Assembly (NCBI RefSeq): GCF_000332215.1
Contig: NZ_ALWB01000009.1
Location: 1-49,310, forward strand
Source: Pseudanabaena biceps PCC 7429
GTDB taxonomy: Bacteria; Cyanobacteriota; Cyanobacteriia; Pseudanabaenales; Pseudanabaenaceae
Direction: 5' to 3'
Length of the DNA stretch: 49,310 bases
Below are positions 40,448 to 48,295 of the stretch, in pieces (positions within the stretch are counted from its first letter, which is position 1; each line of letters begins with the position of its first letter). A model generated the notes under the pieces. The model did no database searches and was not told the DNA's origin. It saw only the letters and a list, made by a program, of their open reading frames with translations. A program made the position numbers and the translations under genes.

Positions 40448-42421
40448 CTAAATCGTCATCGCTTGGACGGGAGCCGCGATCGCTGCCGTTACAGGTAACT
40501 CACAGCGATCTTGATAGACACTGAGGTCAAACCAGAAGGTCGTACCAACACCAACTTCGCTCTTGATATTAATTACACTGTGATGCTTTTCGACAATATT
40601 ACGGACGATCGATAGCCCCAAACCAGTGCCTTCAAGGGTATGCACCTTATCCTCAACGCGATAAAAACGATCAAAAATGCGATCGCAGTCCTCCGCAGGG
40701 ATGCCATAGCCTGTATCCTCCACCTCTACCCGCACATAGTTGACCGTACGATGGGGCTGAGTAGTGGTTTGGTCTTGCCAAGGATAGATGCGAATGATCA
40801 CTTTACCGCCCATATCCGTAAATTTCAGGGCATTACCCACCAGATTCGATAAAACCTGCAAAATTAAATCGTAATTGCCCCAGATTCTTTCTAAATTGGG
40901 GGCAATTTCATAGATCAGATCGATTCCCTTAGAGGAAGCATTCAGTTTGTAAGTGCGTACCGTTTGTTCTACGGTTTCCGAGAGGTCTATCGCCGTGAAA
41001 TGGTATTGCCGTCCAGACTCTAAGCGCGATAAATCCAACACATCATTAACAAGGCGAGTAAGGCGATCGGTTTCGCTATTTGCCGTACCGAGAAATTCTT
41101 TTTTCTGATCGTCGCTTAACTCATCGCCATATTCATGCAGAGTTTCGATAAAGGACTTGATGTTAAATAAGGGCGTGCGTAATTCATGGCTGACATTGCT
41201 AATAAAACGGCTCTGAGCTGCATTTAACTCCACTTCGCGGGTGATGTCCTGAATCGTGATCGCGATTCCTTTAATAGCATTGCTGGAACTTAAAACGCTC
41301 GTAATCCAGATTCTAAAGGCATGGGCAAGCACCGAATCTTTTTCCCCAGAAGCCATGATCCGAAATTCACCCCCTTCACGATCACCCGTCGCAATCTGCA
41401 TTAGCGATCTCCCCAGATCGGCACTGAGGCGATCGGGCAAAATATTGAGAATGCTTTTACCTTGCCAATTATTTTTTTCTAAATCCTGTTCCCACCCCAT
41501 GATTTTGATTGCCGCAGGATTAGCAAGGACAATCCGCATATCCGAGTCAAGTAACAATGCGCCATCCGCGATCGTGGAAACTAAGGTTTCGAGCTTTGCT
41601 TTTTCGGCGGTTAACTCCTCAATATTCTGCTCCTCATAGGTTTTGAGGCGCTGAGCCATATCATTAAAACTGCGAATTAATTCCCCCAATTCTCCGCCAA
41701 AAGGCAAATCGATTCTTTGTTTGAAATTCCCCTTAGCAATATTTTGTACCCCCGCGACCAATTCCCGCAGCGGTCGGGTAATGGTTACCGAATTTGAAGC
41801 CGCACCCAAAATTACCATAGCCCAGATCGAGACAAATACTGCCGTGGTCACATCTAGAGTCAGGCTCGATGAGGCAACTGCCGTAGGATTGGGATTAATG
41901 CCGATCGCGATAATGCCTAAAGCCTTGCCGCCATGCTGTAAATTGACGAAAATATCGGTGACTTCACCCTGCGGTGTGATATGTTGTCTCACTAAAGGGC
42001 GATCGGGACGCATCATCGGATCTTCGGGTAACTGAATACGTCTTCTGATGCTTAAAGAATTTTTGACCTCGTTAGAATTAAAGGGAATACCATAAAATAT
42101 TTCTCCATCAGGATCGGCATAGAGAATATAGCGAATGCTGGAGCTACTATCGTAAAATTCTTTAGAAAGACGGGTCACTTCTTCGAGATCGTTTTTGGCA
42201 ACTAAGGGCGCAACATTAGCCGCAAGTAACAACCCTAAATCTTTGCCAAAGCGCGTATCATTAAGTCGCGCATCAGTCTGAATGTCGTTAACTGCCCAAA
42301 AGGTGACAGCACTCATGAGCAAAGAAACTAGTAACGTAATTAGCGCCATTAGTTTTGTTTGCAATGAAAACTCTGTCCACCAGCGTCGAGATATATTATA
42401 AATTTGAAGCAAAAAGTTCAT
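40448..42421 (-). CDS. nblS: sensor histidine kinase NblS (Hik33/DspA)
   Basis: A 657-residue membrane kinase. Helix 1 at ~24-43, a periplasmic sensor region ~44-188 (RFGKDLGLLLAANVAPLVAK, SSSIRYILYADPDGEIFYGI), helix 2 at ~189-208, HAMP ~209-262, PAS ~272-395 (DGALLLDSDMRIVLANPAAI), HisKA with phosphoacceptor His412 (SRFISNVSHELRTPLFNIK), then HATPase with LVGNALKFTDMGG, DTGYGIPAED and GTGLGLSIVRNIV. This layout is the well-conserved cyanobacterial NblS/Hik33, which works with RpaB in responses to high light, cold and nutrient stress. It is divergent from the 555-residue protein gene. Confidence 0.95.
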   Translation of the reverse strand: MNFLLQIYNISRRWWTEFSLQTKLMALITLLVSLLMSAVTFWAVNDIQTDARLNDTRFGKDLGLLLAANVAPLVAKNDLEEVTRLSKEFYDSSSSIRYILYADPDGEIFYGIPFNSNEVKNSLSIRRRIQLPEDPMMRPDRPLVRQHITPQGEVTDIFVNLQHGGKALGIIAIGINPNPTAVASSSLTLDVTTAVFVSIWAMVILGAASNSVTITRPLRELVAGVQNIAKGNFKQRIDLPFGGELGELIRSFNDMAQRLKTYEEQNIEELTAEKAKLETLVSTIADGALLLDSDMRIVLANPAAIKIMGWEQDLEKNNWQGKSILNILPDRLSADLGRSLMQIATGDREGGEFRIMASGEKDSVLAHAFRIWITSVLSSSNAIKGIAITIQDITREVELNAAQSRFISNVSHELRTPLFNIKSFIETLHEYGDELSDDQKKEFLGTANSETDRLTRLVNDVLDLSRLESGRQYHFTAIDLSETVEQTVRTYKLNASSKGIDLIYEIAPNLERIWGNYDLILQVLSNLVGNALKFTDMGGKVIIRIYPWQDQTTTQPHRTVNYVRVEVEDTGYGIPAEDCDRIFDRFYRVEDKVHTLEGTGLGLSIVRNIVEKHHSVINIKSEVGVGTTFWFDLSVYQDRCELPVTAAIAAPVQAMTI

Positions 42422-42491
42422 CTTTTTGTAGTCATTTGTCAGACTTTTCGTTTAATATGTGCGATCGAAACGCAAGGATGAGGATCTCAAG

Positions 42492-44126
42492 ATGGACGAG
42501 GCTAGCATTGTCAGTGCTCTACAAGAAGACCTTCAAAACTATAAGGTAAAAACCCAAATCCGCCGCAAGGAATCTCAGTTACACGTTTTGATTACCAGAT
42601 CTGAGGGGGACGATCTTGACTATGCATCCCTCTATGATATTGTGAAACGCCGCATTGATAGATTGCCAATTGATGGCGCGGATAGCTTAATTGTCTATGG
42701 CAGGCTAGCTGGGGCAAAACATCCTGAGTGGCAAAGAACTGGCGATATTAAACCACCTTTGCCATTAATTGAACTCGATCCCGATGAACTAGAAGATTTT
42801 GATAGTATCAGTGAGCTTGGTAGTCTGGTATTTCCTGATGATGGGGAAGAAACTGAGATTCAGCATAAAAATCTGGAAACAGAGCTTGCGGATGAGCTAA
42901 GCAGTTTTAAGAGCAGTATCGATCAGGATCTTAAAACCTCAGCCAATAATGGCAATAATGGCAATAACGGCAATAACGGTTTTGAGCGCCATGAAACCGT
43001 GAGAGCTAGTAATGGGGACTTTGACTTTGACAATCTCGATCTGCAAGCCTTTAAGCTGGAGGGTATCCCCAAAGATGAATTTGAGTTGGAGTCCTTTGAA
43101 ACCGAGCCTTTCGATCTAAGTAGTGGCACAAGTAGTCAAGAACGCCAAGAACGCCAAGAGCGCCAAGAGCGATCGCCTCTAGAACAGAAAAATGACTTGC
43201 TCGACGATGAAGACTTTAGCCTAGATATGCCTACGGTGGCGGTTCCTGCATCCTTACCCATGCCACTGCCACCACCACTGCCACCGACCAAACGCATCCC
43301 TAAAAAAGTTGTCTCGGAGGTTGAGACAGCGATTGAACCCGTTAAAACCGCCTATCCGCGCAATAAATCCTTACTCTTTTCGGGTGCTTTTGCCTTAGCG
43401 GCGGTCACTGTACTGGGGCTCTGTTGTTGGTTAGTGTGGGAGCGCTCTAATCAGCAGCAGTTCTTAGCCAATGCGCGCAACTTTAGCAATCAAGATGTCA
43501 ATCCTAAAAAGATCTCTAAACTAGAAACCCTTGCTGAAACTCGCAATAATCTGCAAAGTATAGTTTCCCAGTTAGAAAATATTCCCGATCGCCCAGCTTC
43601 TTTATACGCAGATGCTCAAGCTGAGTTAACCACCTTACGTCCCAAACTAGCGGATTTTGATCGCAGGATAAATATCGAACAGGATGCCAATAAAAAATTA
43701 GAATCTGCCAAAAACATCACTATTGATGCAGCGAAATCGACCCAAAATCCACCCCATAAATTTACCGTTTGGAAATCAGCCCAAGAGAAGCGGCAGCAAG
43801 CGATCAAGATGTTGGAAGAGATTCCCACCGACTCTATTCTCTATCCCGATGCGCAAAAACGCCTCAAGACCTATCGCAACGAGCTAACGCAAATTAGTAA
43901 ATGGGCGGAAACACAACAAAGGGCTGAATCTTTGGCAAATAATGTCAATCCTGCAACCGTAAGTCAGTTGAAAAAATTGAAGGCAAAAGCACCAGAAAAG
44001 CAAAAGTTTGTACCTCAGTGTCAAACCATTCTGCAAACCCAAATTTCTAATGTGGATGCTCAGCGCATAGGTTTATCCAATGCGATGCTTACAGAATATC
44101 TATGTGCTTATTTCTGGGATTCTTAA
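42492..44126 (+). CDS. low-complexity, membrane-anchored cyanobacterial protein
   Basis: From ATG 42492 the protein has 544 residues; AAGGATGAGG lies about 10 bases before it. Residues ~1-85 form a small conserved domain ([40 protein letters not shown]). An acidic, disordered stretch follows, containing NNG and QER micro-repeats and a Pro-rich stretch [12 protein letters not shown] near ~258-270, then one membrane helix at ~293-315 and a C-terminal alpha-helical/coiled-coil region. I cannot name a family. It is divergent from nblS with 70 bases between them, and radC starts 1 base after its stop. Confidence 0.75.
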   Translation: MDEASIVSALQEDLQNYKVKTQIRRKESQLHVLITRSEGDDLDYASLYDIVKRRIDRLPIDGADSLIVYGRLAGAKHPEWQRTGDIKPPLPLIELDPDELEDFDSISELGSLVFPDDGEETEIQHKNLETELADELSSFKSSIDQDLKTSANNGNNGNNGNNGFERHETVRASNGDFDFDNLDLQAFKLEGIPKDEFELESFETEPFDLSSGTSSQERQERQERQERSPLEQKNDLLDDEDFSLDMPTVAVPASLPMPLPPPLPPTKRIPKKVVSEVETAIEPVKTAYPRNKSLLFSGAFALAAVTVLGLCCWLVWERSNQQQFLANARNFSNQDVNPKKISKLETLAETRNNLQSIVSQLENIPDRPASLYADAQAELTTLRPKLADFDRRINIEQDANKKLESAKNITIDAAKSTQNPPHKFTVWKSAQEKRQQAIKMLEEIPTDSILYPDAQKRLKTYRNELTQISKWAETQQRAESLANNVNPATVSQLKKLKAKAPEKQKFVPQCQTILQTQISNVDAQRIGLSNAMLTEYLCAYFWDS

Positions 44127-44127
44127 A

Positions 44128-44862
44128 ATGACTTATTCTCTGCGAATTGTAGATATGGCTGAGAGTGATCGCCCAAGGGAGAGATTACTCAGTCAAGGAG
44201 TTCGCAGTTTATCTAATGCCGAATTAATTGCTATTTTGCTGGGGACGGGACAGGGGGCAGGCAAACTCTCTGCTGTGGGGCTGGGGCAGTTAATTTTGCA
44301 AACCATTGGTAAAGACCGCACCAGCGATCCTGTTGCTGCATTACAAAATATCTCGCCACAGGAATTGATGCAAATTGAAGGAGTTGGTCCCGCAAAGGCA
44401 ACGGCTATTTTGGCGGCGATCGAGTTAGGTAAAAGAGCGCTCTATGCTAAACCGCCCGATCTGACTGAAGTTACTGATCCTGCGATCGCTGCTGCTGCTC
44501 TCAGTCAAGACCTCATGTGGCAAACCCAAGAGCGTCTTGCTGTAGTGATGCTAGATAGTAAAAATCGCATTATTGCCCAGAGGGTGATCACGATTGGTAC
44601 AGCGACCGAAACCCTCGCCCATCCCCGCGATATCTTTCGGGAAGTTTTAAAGAGTGGTGCGGTCAGGCTAATCGTTGCCCATAACCATCCTTCGGGAAAT
44701 ACAAATCCCAGTACTGAGGACATAAAACTTACTCGCCAACTGCTTGAAGCGGCAAGAATGTTAAGTATTCCACTCTTGGATCATTTAATTTTAGGAAATG
44801 GAACCTTTTCTAGTATTCGCGAAATGTCCAATTTATGGAAAGAAGTTCCCCAAGAGGAGTAA
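44128..44862 (+). CDS. radC: RadC family JAMM-domain protein
   Basis: A 244-residue protein. N-terminal helix-hairpin-helix region ([20 protein letters not shown]) and a C-terminal JAMM/MPN+ metalloprotease-like domain with the zinc motif [18 protein letters not shown], which also supplies the Asp ligand. Despite its name, RadC's role in DNA repair is not established. The ATG at 44128 starts 1 base after the stop of the preceding gene, so the two are co-transcribed; an in-frame upstream ATG at 44080 lies inside that gene and is unlikely to be used. Confidence 0.93.
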   Translation: MTYSLRIVDMAESDRPRERLLSQGVRSLSNAELIAILLGTGQGAGKLSAVGLGQLILQTIGKDRTSDPVAALQNISPQELMQIEGVGPAKATAILAAIELGKRALYAKPPDLTEVTDPAIAAAALSQDLMWQTQERLAVVMLDSKNRIIAQRVITIGTATETLAHPRDIFREVLKSGAVRLIVAHNHPSGNTNPSTEDIKLTRQLLEAARMLSIPLLDHLILGNGTFSSIREMSNLWKEVPQEE

Positions 44863-44904
44863 TACCAATTCACAAAAGCGTTGTCACACTTTCGTGAATT
44901 GGTA
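44863..44904. repeat. solo hairpin B of the MITE-like family
   Basis: TACCAATTCACAAAAGCG and its inverse TTTCGTGAATTGGTA around GTTGTCACAC, directly after the radC stop. It carries both TACCAA and TTGGTA ends but lacks hairpin C, so it could be a one-hairpin form of the element. Confidence 0.75.
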
Positions 44905-44921
44905 TAAGAGATAGTCAAAAC

Positions 44922-45015
44922 CCCAAAGATGAGTGGCGCGCCGCCACTCATCTTTGGATTAAGTAGCTAGAGAGCGTACCGCCCGCTACGCGGGTGGTAC
45001 GCTCTCTAGCTACTT
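44922..45015. repeat. two adjacent intergenic hairpins
   Basis: First (44922-44957): CCAAAGATGAGTGGCG / CGCCACTCATCTTTGG with a central GC overlap. Second (44961-45015): AAGTAGCTAGAGAGCGTACC / GGTACGCTCTCTAGCTACTT with an inner CCCGC/GCGGG stem. Both lie between the convergent radC and Spy-like genes and could serve as terminators on either strand. Confidence 0.8.
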
Positions 45016-45039
45016 ATAGCAAGTTCCTTATTGTAAGAA

Positions 45040-45462
45040 TTAACGTTTTTTCATCTGACTAACTTGTTGTTGCTGTTCGGGAGTCAAGACACTCTTCATT
45101 TGCGCTTGAGTATTTTCCCTGATCGTCTTCAGTTGTTGCTTTTGCGCATCAGTGAGATTCAGCGACTTCCATACCCCCTTATGATCACCAGACTGGTGTG
45201 ATTTTTGGAGGATGTCGCGTTGTTCGGGAGTCAATACGGCATCGGTTTGAGTCTTCGCATTCTCACGAATAGTTTTCATTTGAGCTTTTTGAGCATCTGT
45301 CAAGTTCAACTTCTTCCAGCCATTACCATTATGAGGTTTACGGGTTTCGGTGCTGCTAGGTTGAGAAGAATTTTGAGCCGAGACAATGCTAGGAATTGTA
45401 GCTACTCCAACCGCCATACTTACACAAGCGATCGCTGCCAACTTTTTGATGTTAAGAAACAT
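45040..45462 (-). CDS. exported Spy/CpxP-like LTxxQ protein
   Basis: From ATG 45462 the protein has 140 residues with a signal peptide (MFLNIKKLAAIACVSMAVGV ... VSAQ). The mature part contains two near-identical ~30-residue units, each with KKLNLTDAQKAQMKTIREN- or KSLNLTDAQKQQLKTIREN-type sequence followed by VLTPEQ. Both carry the LTxxQ signature of Spy/CpxP periplasmic chaperones and stress sensors. AAGGGG lies about 9 bases before the start; an upstream in-frame extension of 25 codons is less convincing because it would hide the signal peptide. Confidence 0.8.
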   Translation of the reverse strand: MFLNIKKLAAIACVSMAVGVATIPSIVSAQNSSQPSSTETRKPHNGNGWKKLNLTDAQKAQMKTIRENAKTQTDAVLTPEQRDILQKSHQSGDHKGVWKSLNLTDAQKQQLKTIRENTQAQMKSVLTPEQQQQVSQMKKR

Positions 45463-45580
45463 TTGGTTTTCCCCTTTTGTAGAAGGCTTAATTATCTGTA
45501 CAGGGGTTTTGACAGAATTCACTTTCAAAAGGTTCAAAGTATTTTGTTTTTATAGTTGCCATCGACTGTATCAGGACATA

Positions 45581-45620
45581 AAAAATAGTGTTGCCGCGCT
45601 CTGCGCGGCAACACTATTTT
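45581..45620. repeat. intergenic hairpin (family A)
   Basis: AAAATAGTGTTGCCGCGC and the inverse GCGCGGCAACACTATTTT around a short tip. The outer flank AGGACATAAAAA resembles that of the hairpins at 17173 and 30527. Confidence 0.8.
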
Positions 45621-45684
45621 GGGTTTTAATTGTGTTCTAACAAAACTGGCGGTAGCTATAGTAGCTAAGCATAAGTAAACTTAA

Positions 45685-45735
45685 AACCCAGAAGAGAATA
45701 CCATCTGCTCCGCAGACGGTATTCTCTTCTGGGTT
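45685..45735. repeat. intergenic hairpin
   Basis: AACCCAGAAGAGAATACC pairs with GGTATTCTCTTCTGGGTT, with an inner CTGC/GCAG stem around a TCC loop. It ends 7 bases from the stop of the minus-strand gene at 45742 and probably serves as its terminator. Confidence 0.75.
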
Positions 45736-45741
45736 AACTAC

Positions 45742-46200
45742 TTAAGAGGCACAACTGCGTAAAACTATGCCAATGATGATGCCGAGTCCCCCAAAACGGA
45801 CGATCTGCCAAAAGGGTTCGCGAAAACTGCTCCAAGAGAGCAAGCGACTTTCTAGATTTGCCTCCACTTGCTCGAGGCGATCGCCTACTTCTTGAAGTTG
45901 TTTCAAAAGTTCGTCCTTCGAGAGATTGGCATAGTTATTGGCGTTATTCGCAGGCACTCGACCATGTTTGTGATCGGGTATACGCCCAAGTTTTGATTTA
46001 TGAGAATTATTTTTTTGGGGACGCGCATCCGCAATATTATCAATTTGCGATCGAATCTGTTCGCGTTCTGTTTTCAGTTCCTGTTGTAGGAGCGCATCGC
46101 GACGAACCTGCAAAAAACGCTGTTCGACTTCTTCTAATAGGGCTTTAGTTTCTTGGAGTTCGGCTTCTAGATCGCTCCAATCAGAAATTTCAGTCGTCAC
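45742..46200 (-). CDS. coiled-coil protein with C-terminal membrane anchor
   Basis: A 152-residue protein. Residues ~5-55 are a heptad-like coiled coil (DLEAELQETKALLEEVEQRF), ~56-88 are polar and basic (KNNSHKSKLGRIPDHKHGRV), ~92-125 form a second helix (SKDELLKQLQEVGDRLEQVEANLES), and ~130-150 are a single hydrophobic tail anchor (IVRFGGLGIIIGIVLRSCAS). I cannot name a family. It lies upstream of the Spy-like gene on the same strand, about 280 bases apart. Confidence 0.7.
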   Translation of the reverse strand: MTTEISDWSDLEAELQETKALLEEVEQRFLQVRRDALLQQELKTEREQIRSQIDNIADARPQKNNSHKSKLGRIPDHKHGRVPANNANNYANLSKDELLKQLQEVGDRLEQVEANLESRLLSWSSFREPFWQIVRFGGLGIIIGIVLRSCAS

Positions 46201-46321
46201 AGCATCAATCCAATAAGTGAGATTTTAATCAAGGTTTTAAGCGATATTTTAGGTTCGCGCAAAGCATTGCTATAGATTGAATTTTACCGTGATTCGTTCT
46301 TCAGGGTCGTACATAAAGGCT

Positions 46322-46355
46322 AAATTTAGCCTTTTAAATTTAAAAGGCTAAATTT
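46322..46355 (-). terminator. stem-loop after the Ser/Thr kinase gene
   Basis: AAATTTAGCCTTTTAAATTT overlaps its inverse AAATTTAAAAGGCTAAATTT to make a perfect palindrome. A further copy of AAAAGGCTAAATTTA follows at 46356-46371 and runs into the kinase stop codon. AT-rich, so a modest terminator at best. Confidence 0.5.
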
Positions 46356-46367
46356 AAAAGGCTAAAT

Positions 46368-47978
46368 TTAGAGGCATATTGGCTTTGTCCGATTCGCCGC
46401 AACCCAACCTGCGATCGGGTCAGAAATTTGCAACCAACCCTGTTTTTCACCTGTCACCGTAATCTGCGTACCATTATTCAGTTTACCCACGATCGCATAG
46501 TCCACACCTCCTCCTTGGCGGACGTTGATTGGCGGATTGGGATCGGAAATTACCCGCTTAGTGTAATCGCAGGTATTCGCATTACTAGTTTTTTGAGCAG
46601 AACGAACTTGAAAGTTAAGCAGGTAATCAACATTTTGCTGCTCGATGGAAGTGAGTAAACCTTCAGGAAATCGATCGGGTTCGTAGATGGGTTTATACCA
46701 AGGCTGCTTATTAAAATAAGCTTGCAATTCAGGATCTTGAAAACGGCGACCGTATCTGGCAAATATTTCATTGCGCATGATATCCAATTCGTACTCACTT
46801 TTGCCTGCTACATCTTGGATCTCAATCGGGCGTTCAGATAGGAATAGATATTTAAAATTGGGCGAACTGACATTCACATTGTTGTTGATTACGGAAGATG
46901 GACGCAAAAACATCACTGTCCCCACAAGGGCGATCGCCGAGACAATTCCTAGGGCGATCGCTACCAATTGGTTTTTTCTACGATTGATTGGGAAATAATC
47001 CCTTGGCGATTTCAGTGGCGAGAACTTAGTTGCCACATTGTCATGCGCCTCAAAGGATGAAGTTATTTCTTGAAAATTCGTCTGCTTGGTATTAGATACG
47101 AGTGTGGGCGCGATCGCTGAATCTAATTTGCGTAAATCTGTCAATACCGCTTCGGCAGACTGATAGCGATCGCGAAAATCGTATTTAACTAACTTATCGA
47201 TGATCCTTGCCAATCCATCGCTAACCACTGCACGATATTTAAAAGCAGCATGGGCTGGAGCGTTGCGCCAAGCTAATTCTCCTGTTTCCAGATTTTCAGA
47301 TAGGAGATTGGGCGCAAGCCCTGTCAGTCCTTGAATGGCGATCGCGCCTACGGCATAGAGATCGCTACAGGGTCTAGGCTTCCCGATCGCCTGCTCGTTG
47401 GGCATATAACCATCAGTCCCGATCGCAACCGTAGAGCCAATAGCTGTTGCTGTACCTACTTGTTTAACTGCGCCAAAATCAATCAATACGATTTTGCCAT
47501 CGCCATGGCGACGCATTAAATTTGCAGGTTTAATATCCCGATGAATTGCCCCCTGCTGATGCACAAAATCAAGAGTTTCTAATATGTCCATCAAAAAGGC
47601 GATCGTCTGGGTCTCTTTCATTCGTCCTACGGGATAGCCATCAACTGTGCGATCTTTGGCGATCAGTTCTTGGGTCAAGTCATCCCCTTCAATTAACTCT
47701 TGGACTAGATAAAATTCACTATCCTCTTCAAAGTGTGCTAGCAAACGGGGAATGCGATCATGACTACCAAGTTGATGTAAAACCCTCGCCTCCGTTTCAA
47801 AGAGCCGACTAGCGATTTTGACAACAAAAGCATCGTTGGATGTCGGACTTAGCTTTTTAACCACGCATTTATGATGATCTGGCAATTGCAAATCCTCCGC
47901 CAAAAAAGTTTGCCCAAAACCTCCGCCTCCAAGGTTTTGGATAATTTGGTATCTGCCGCTAATTACTTTGCCAATCAT
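46368..47978 (-). CDS. Ser/Thr protein kinase with YARHG and SH3 domains
   Basis: A 536-residue Hanks-type kinase (ATG 47978, MIGKVISGRYQIIQ). Kinase residues ~8-280: Gly-rich loop GGGGFGQT, VVKK lysine, catalytic IHRDIKPANLMRR and metal-binding LIDFGAVKQ. One membrane helix lies at ~338-358 (LVAIALGIVSAIALVGTVMF). Outside the membrane come a YARHG domain (~390-440: MRNEIFARYGRRFQDPELQA, YFNKQPWYKP) and a C-terminal bacterial SH3 domain (~470-530: NVRQGGGVDYAIVGKL, GWLQISDPIAGWVAANR). Those extracytoplasmic domains suggest envelope or glycan sensing, which is inference. Confidence 0.93.
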   Translation of the reverse strand: MIGKVISGRYQIIQNLGGGGFGQTFLAEDLQLPDHHKCVVKKLSPTSNDAFVVKIASRLFETEARVLHQLGSHDRIPRLLAHFEEDSEFYLVQELIEGDDLTQELIAKDRTVDGYPVGRMKETQTIAFLMDILETLDFVHQQGAIHRDIKPANLMRRHGDGKIVLIDFGAVKQVGTATAIGSTVAIGTDGYMPNEQAIGKPRPCSDLYAVGAIAIQGLTGLAPNLLSENLETGELAWRNAPAHAAFKYRAVVSDGLARIIDKLVKYDFRDRYQSAEAVLTDLRKLDSAIAPTLVSNTKQTNFQEITSSFEAHDNVATKFSPLKSPRDYFPINRRKNQLVAIALGIVSAIALVGTVMFLRPSSVINNNVNVSSPNFKYLFLSERPIEIQDVAGKSEYELDIMRNEIFARYGRRFQDPELQAYFNKQPWYKPIYEPDRFPEGLLTSIEQQNVDYLLNFQVRSAQKTSNANTCDYTKRVISDPNPPINVRQGGGVDYAIVGKLNNGTQITVTGEKQGWLQISDPIAGWVAANRTKPICL

Positions 47979-47984
47979 TTTCAA

Positions 47985-48291
47985 GATGAAATTGCATCAT
48001 TGACTGTAATCATAAGCGCCATTAGGGCAAGTGGAGAAGCCGCAAAACTAAATTTTCACAAAACCGTGACGACAAGCCTCTTAATTTAACGTTTAATACC
48101 AAGTTAAGAAATGGCTACGCCATTTCTTACAGCAATTACCGATCAAACGAACCACAAGGAAATTTTTGAAAGCGTTGCAAAGCAACGCTTTCAAAAATTT
48201 CCTTGGTTTGGGTTTGAGCGCAAAGCGCTGTAAGTTAAGCTAATCACTATTGACATCCACCCCGCACTGAAGTGACAGGGATTCCTAAGAC
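47985..48291. other. spacer between the kinase and TnpB genes
   Basis: 307 bases with no coding signal. It holds the likely kinase promoter near 48000-48080, family E repeat copy E2 (48104-48234) and the right-end region of the TnpB element (48250-48291). Confidence 0.6.
48104..48234. repeat. composite hairpin repeat, family E (copy E2)
   Basis: A small TTAAGAAATGGC / GCCATTTCTTA stem, then CGATCAAACGAACCACAAGG, then a perfect 24-bp stem (48155-48178 and 48182-48205) with an AAA loop, then GGTTTGGGTTTGAGCGCAAAG and CGCTG. It is closely similar to E1 at 24551 except for paired changes in the stem. Confidence 0.85.
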
Positions 48292-48295
48292 TCAC
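48252..48295 (-). ncRNA. probable TnpB guide-RNA (omega RNA) 3' region and element right end
   Basis: Directly after the TnpB stop, the minus strand reads TCACTTCAGTGCGGGGTGGA then TGTCAA, like the right ends of IS605/IS1341-type elements in cyanobacteria, where the RNA scaffold overlaps the tnpB 3' end and the guide begins just past the element. A small CACTTCAGTG palindrome is visible. The exact end (near 48252-48258) is a guess. Confidence 0.5.

Noticed and set aside
41256-42035. Plus-strand reading frames opposite nblS
   Set aside because: Low-quality antisense frames within a conserved kinase gene; no motifs.
44080-44127. Upstream start for radC at 44080
   Set aside because: It would overlap the preceding gene by 47 bases, and the usual RadC N-terminus begins at 44128.
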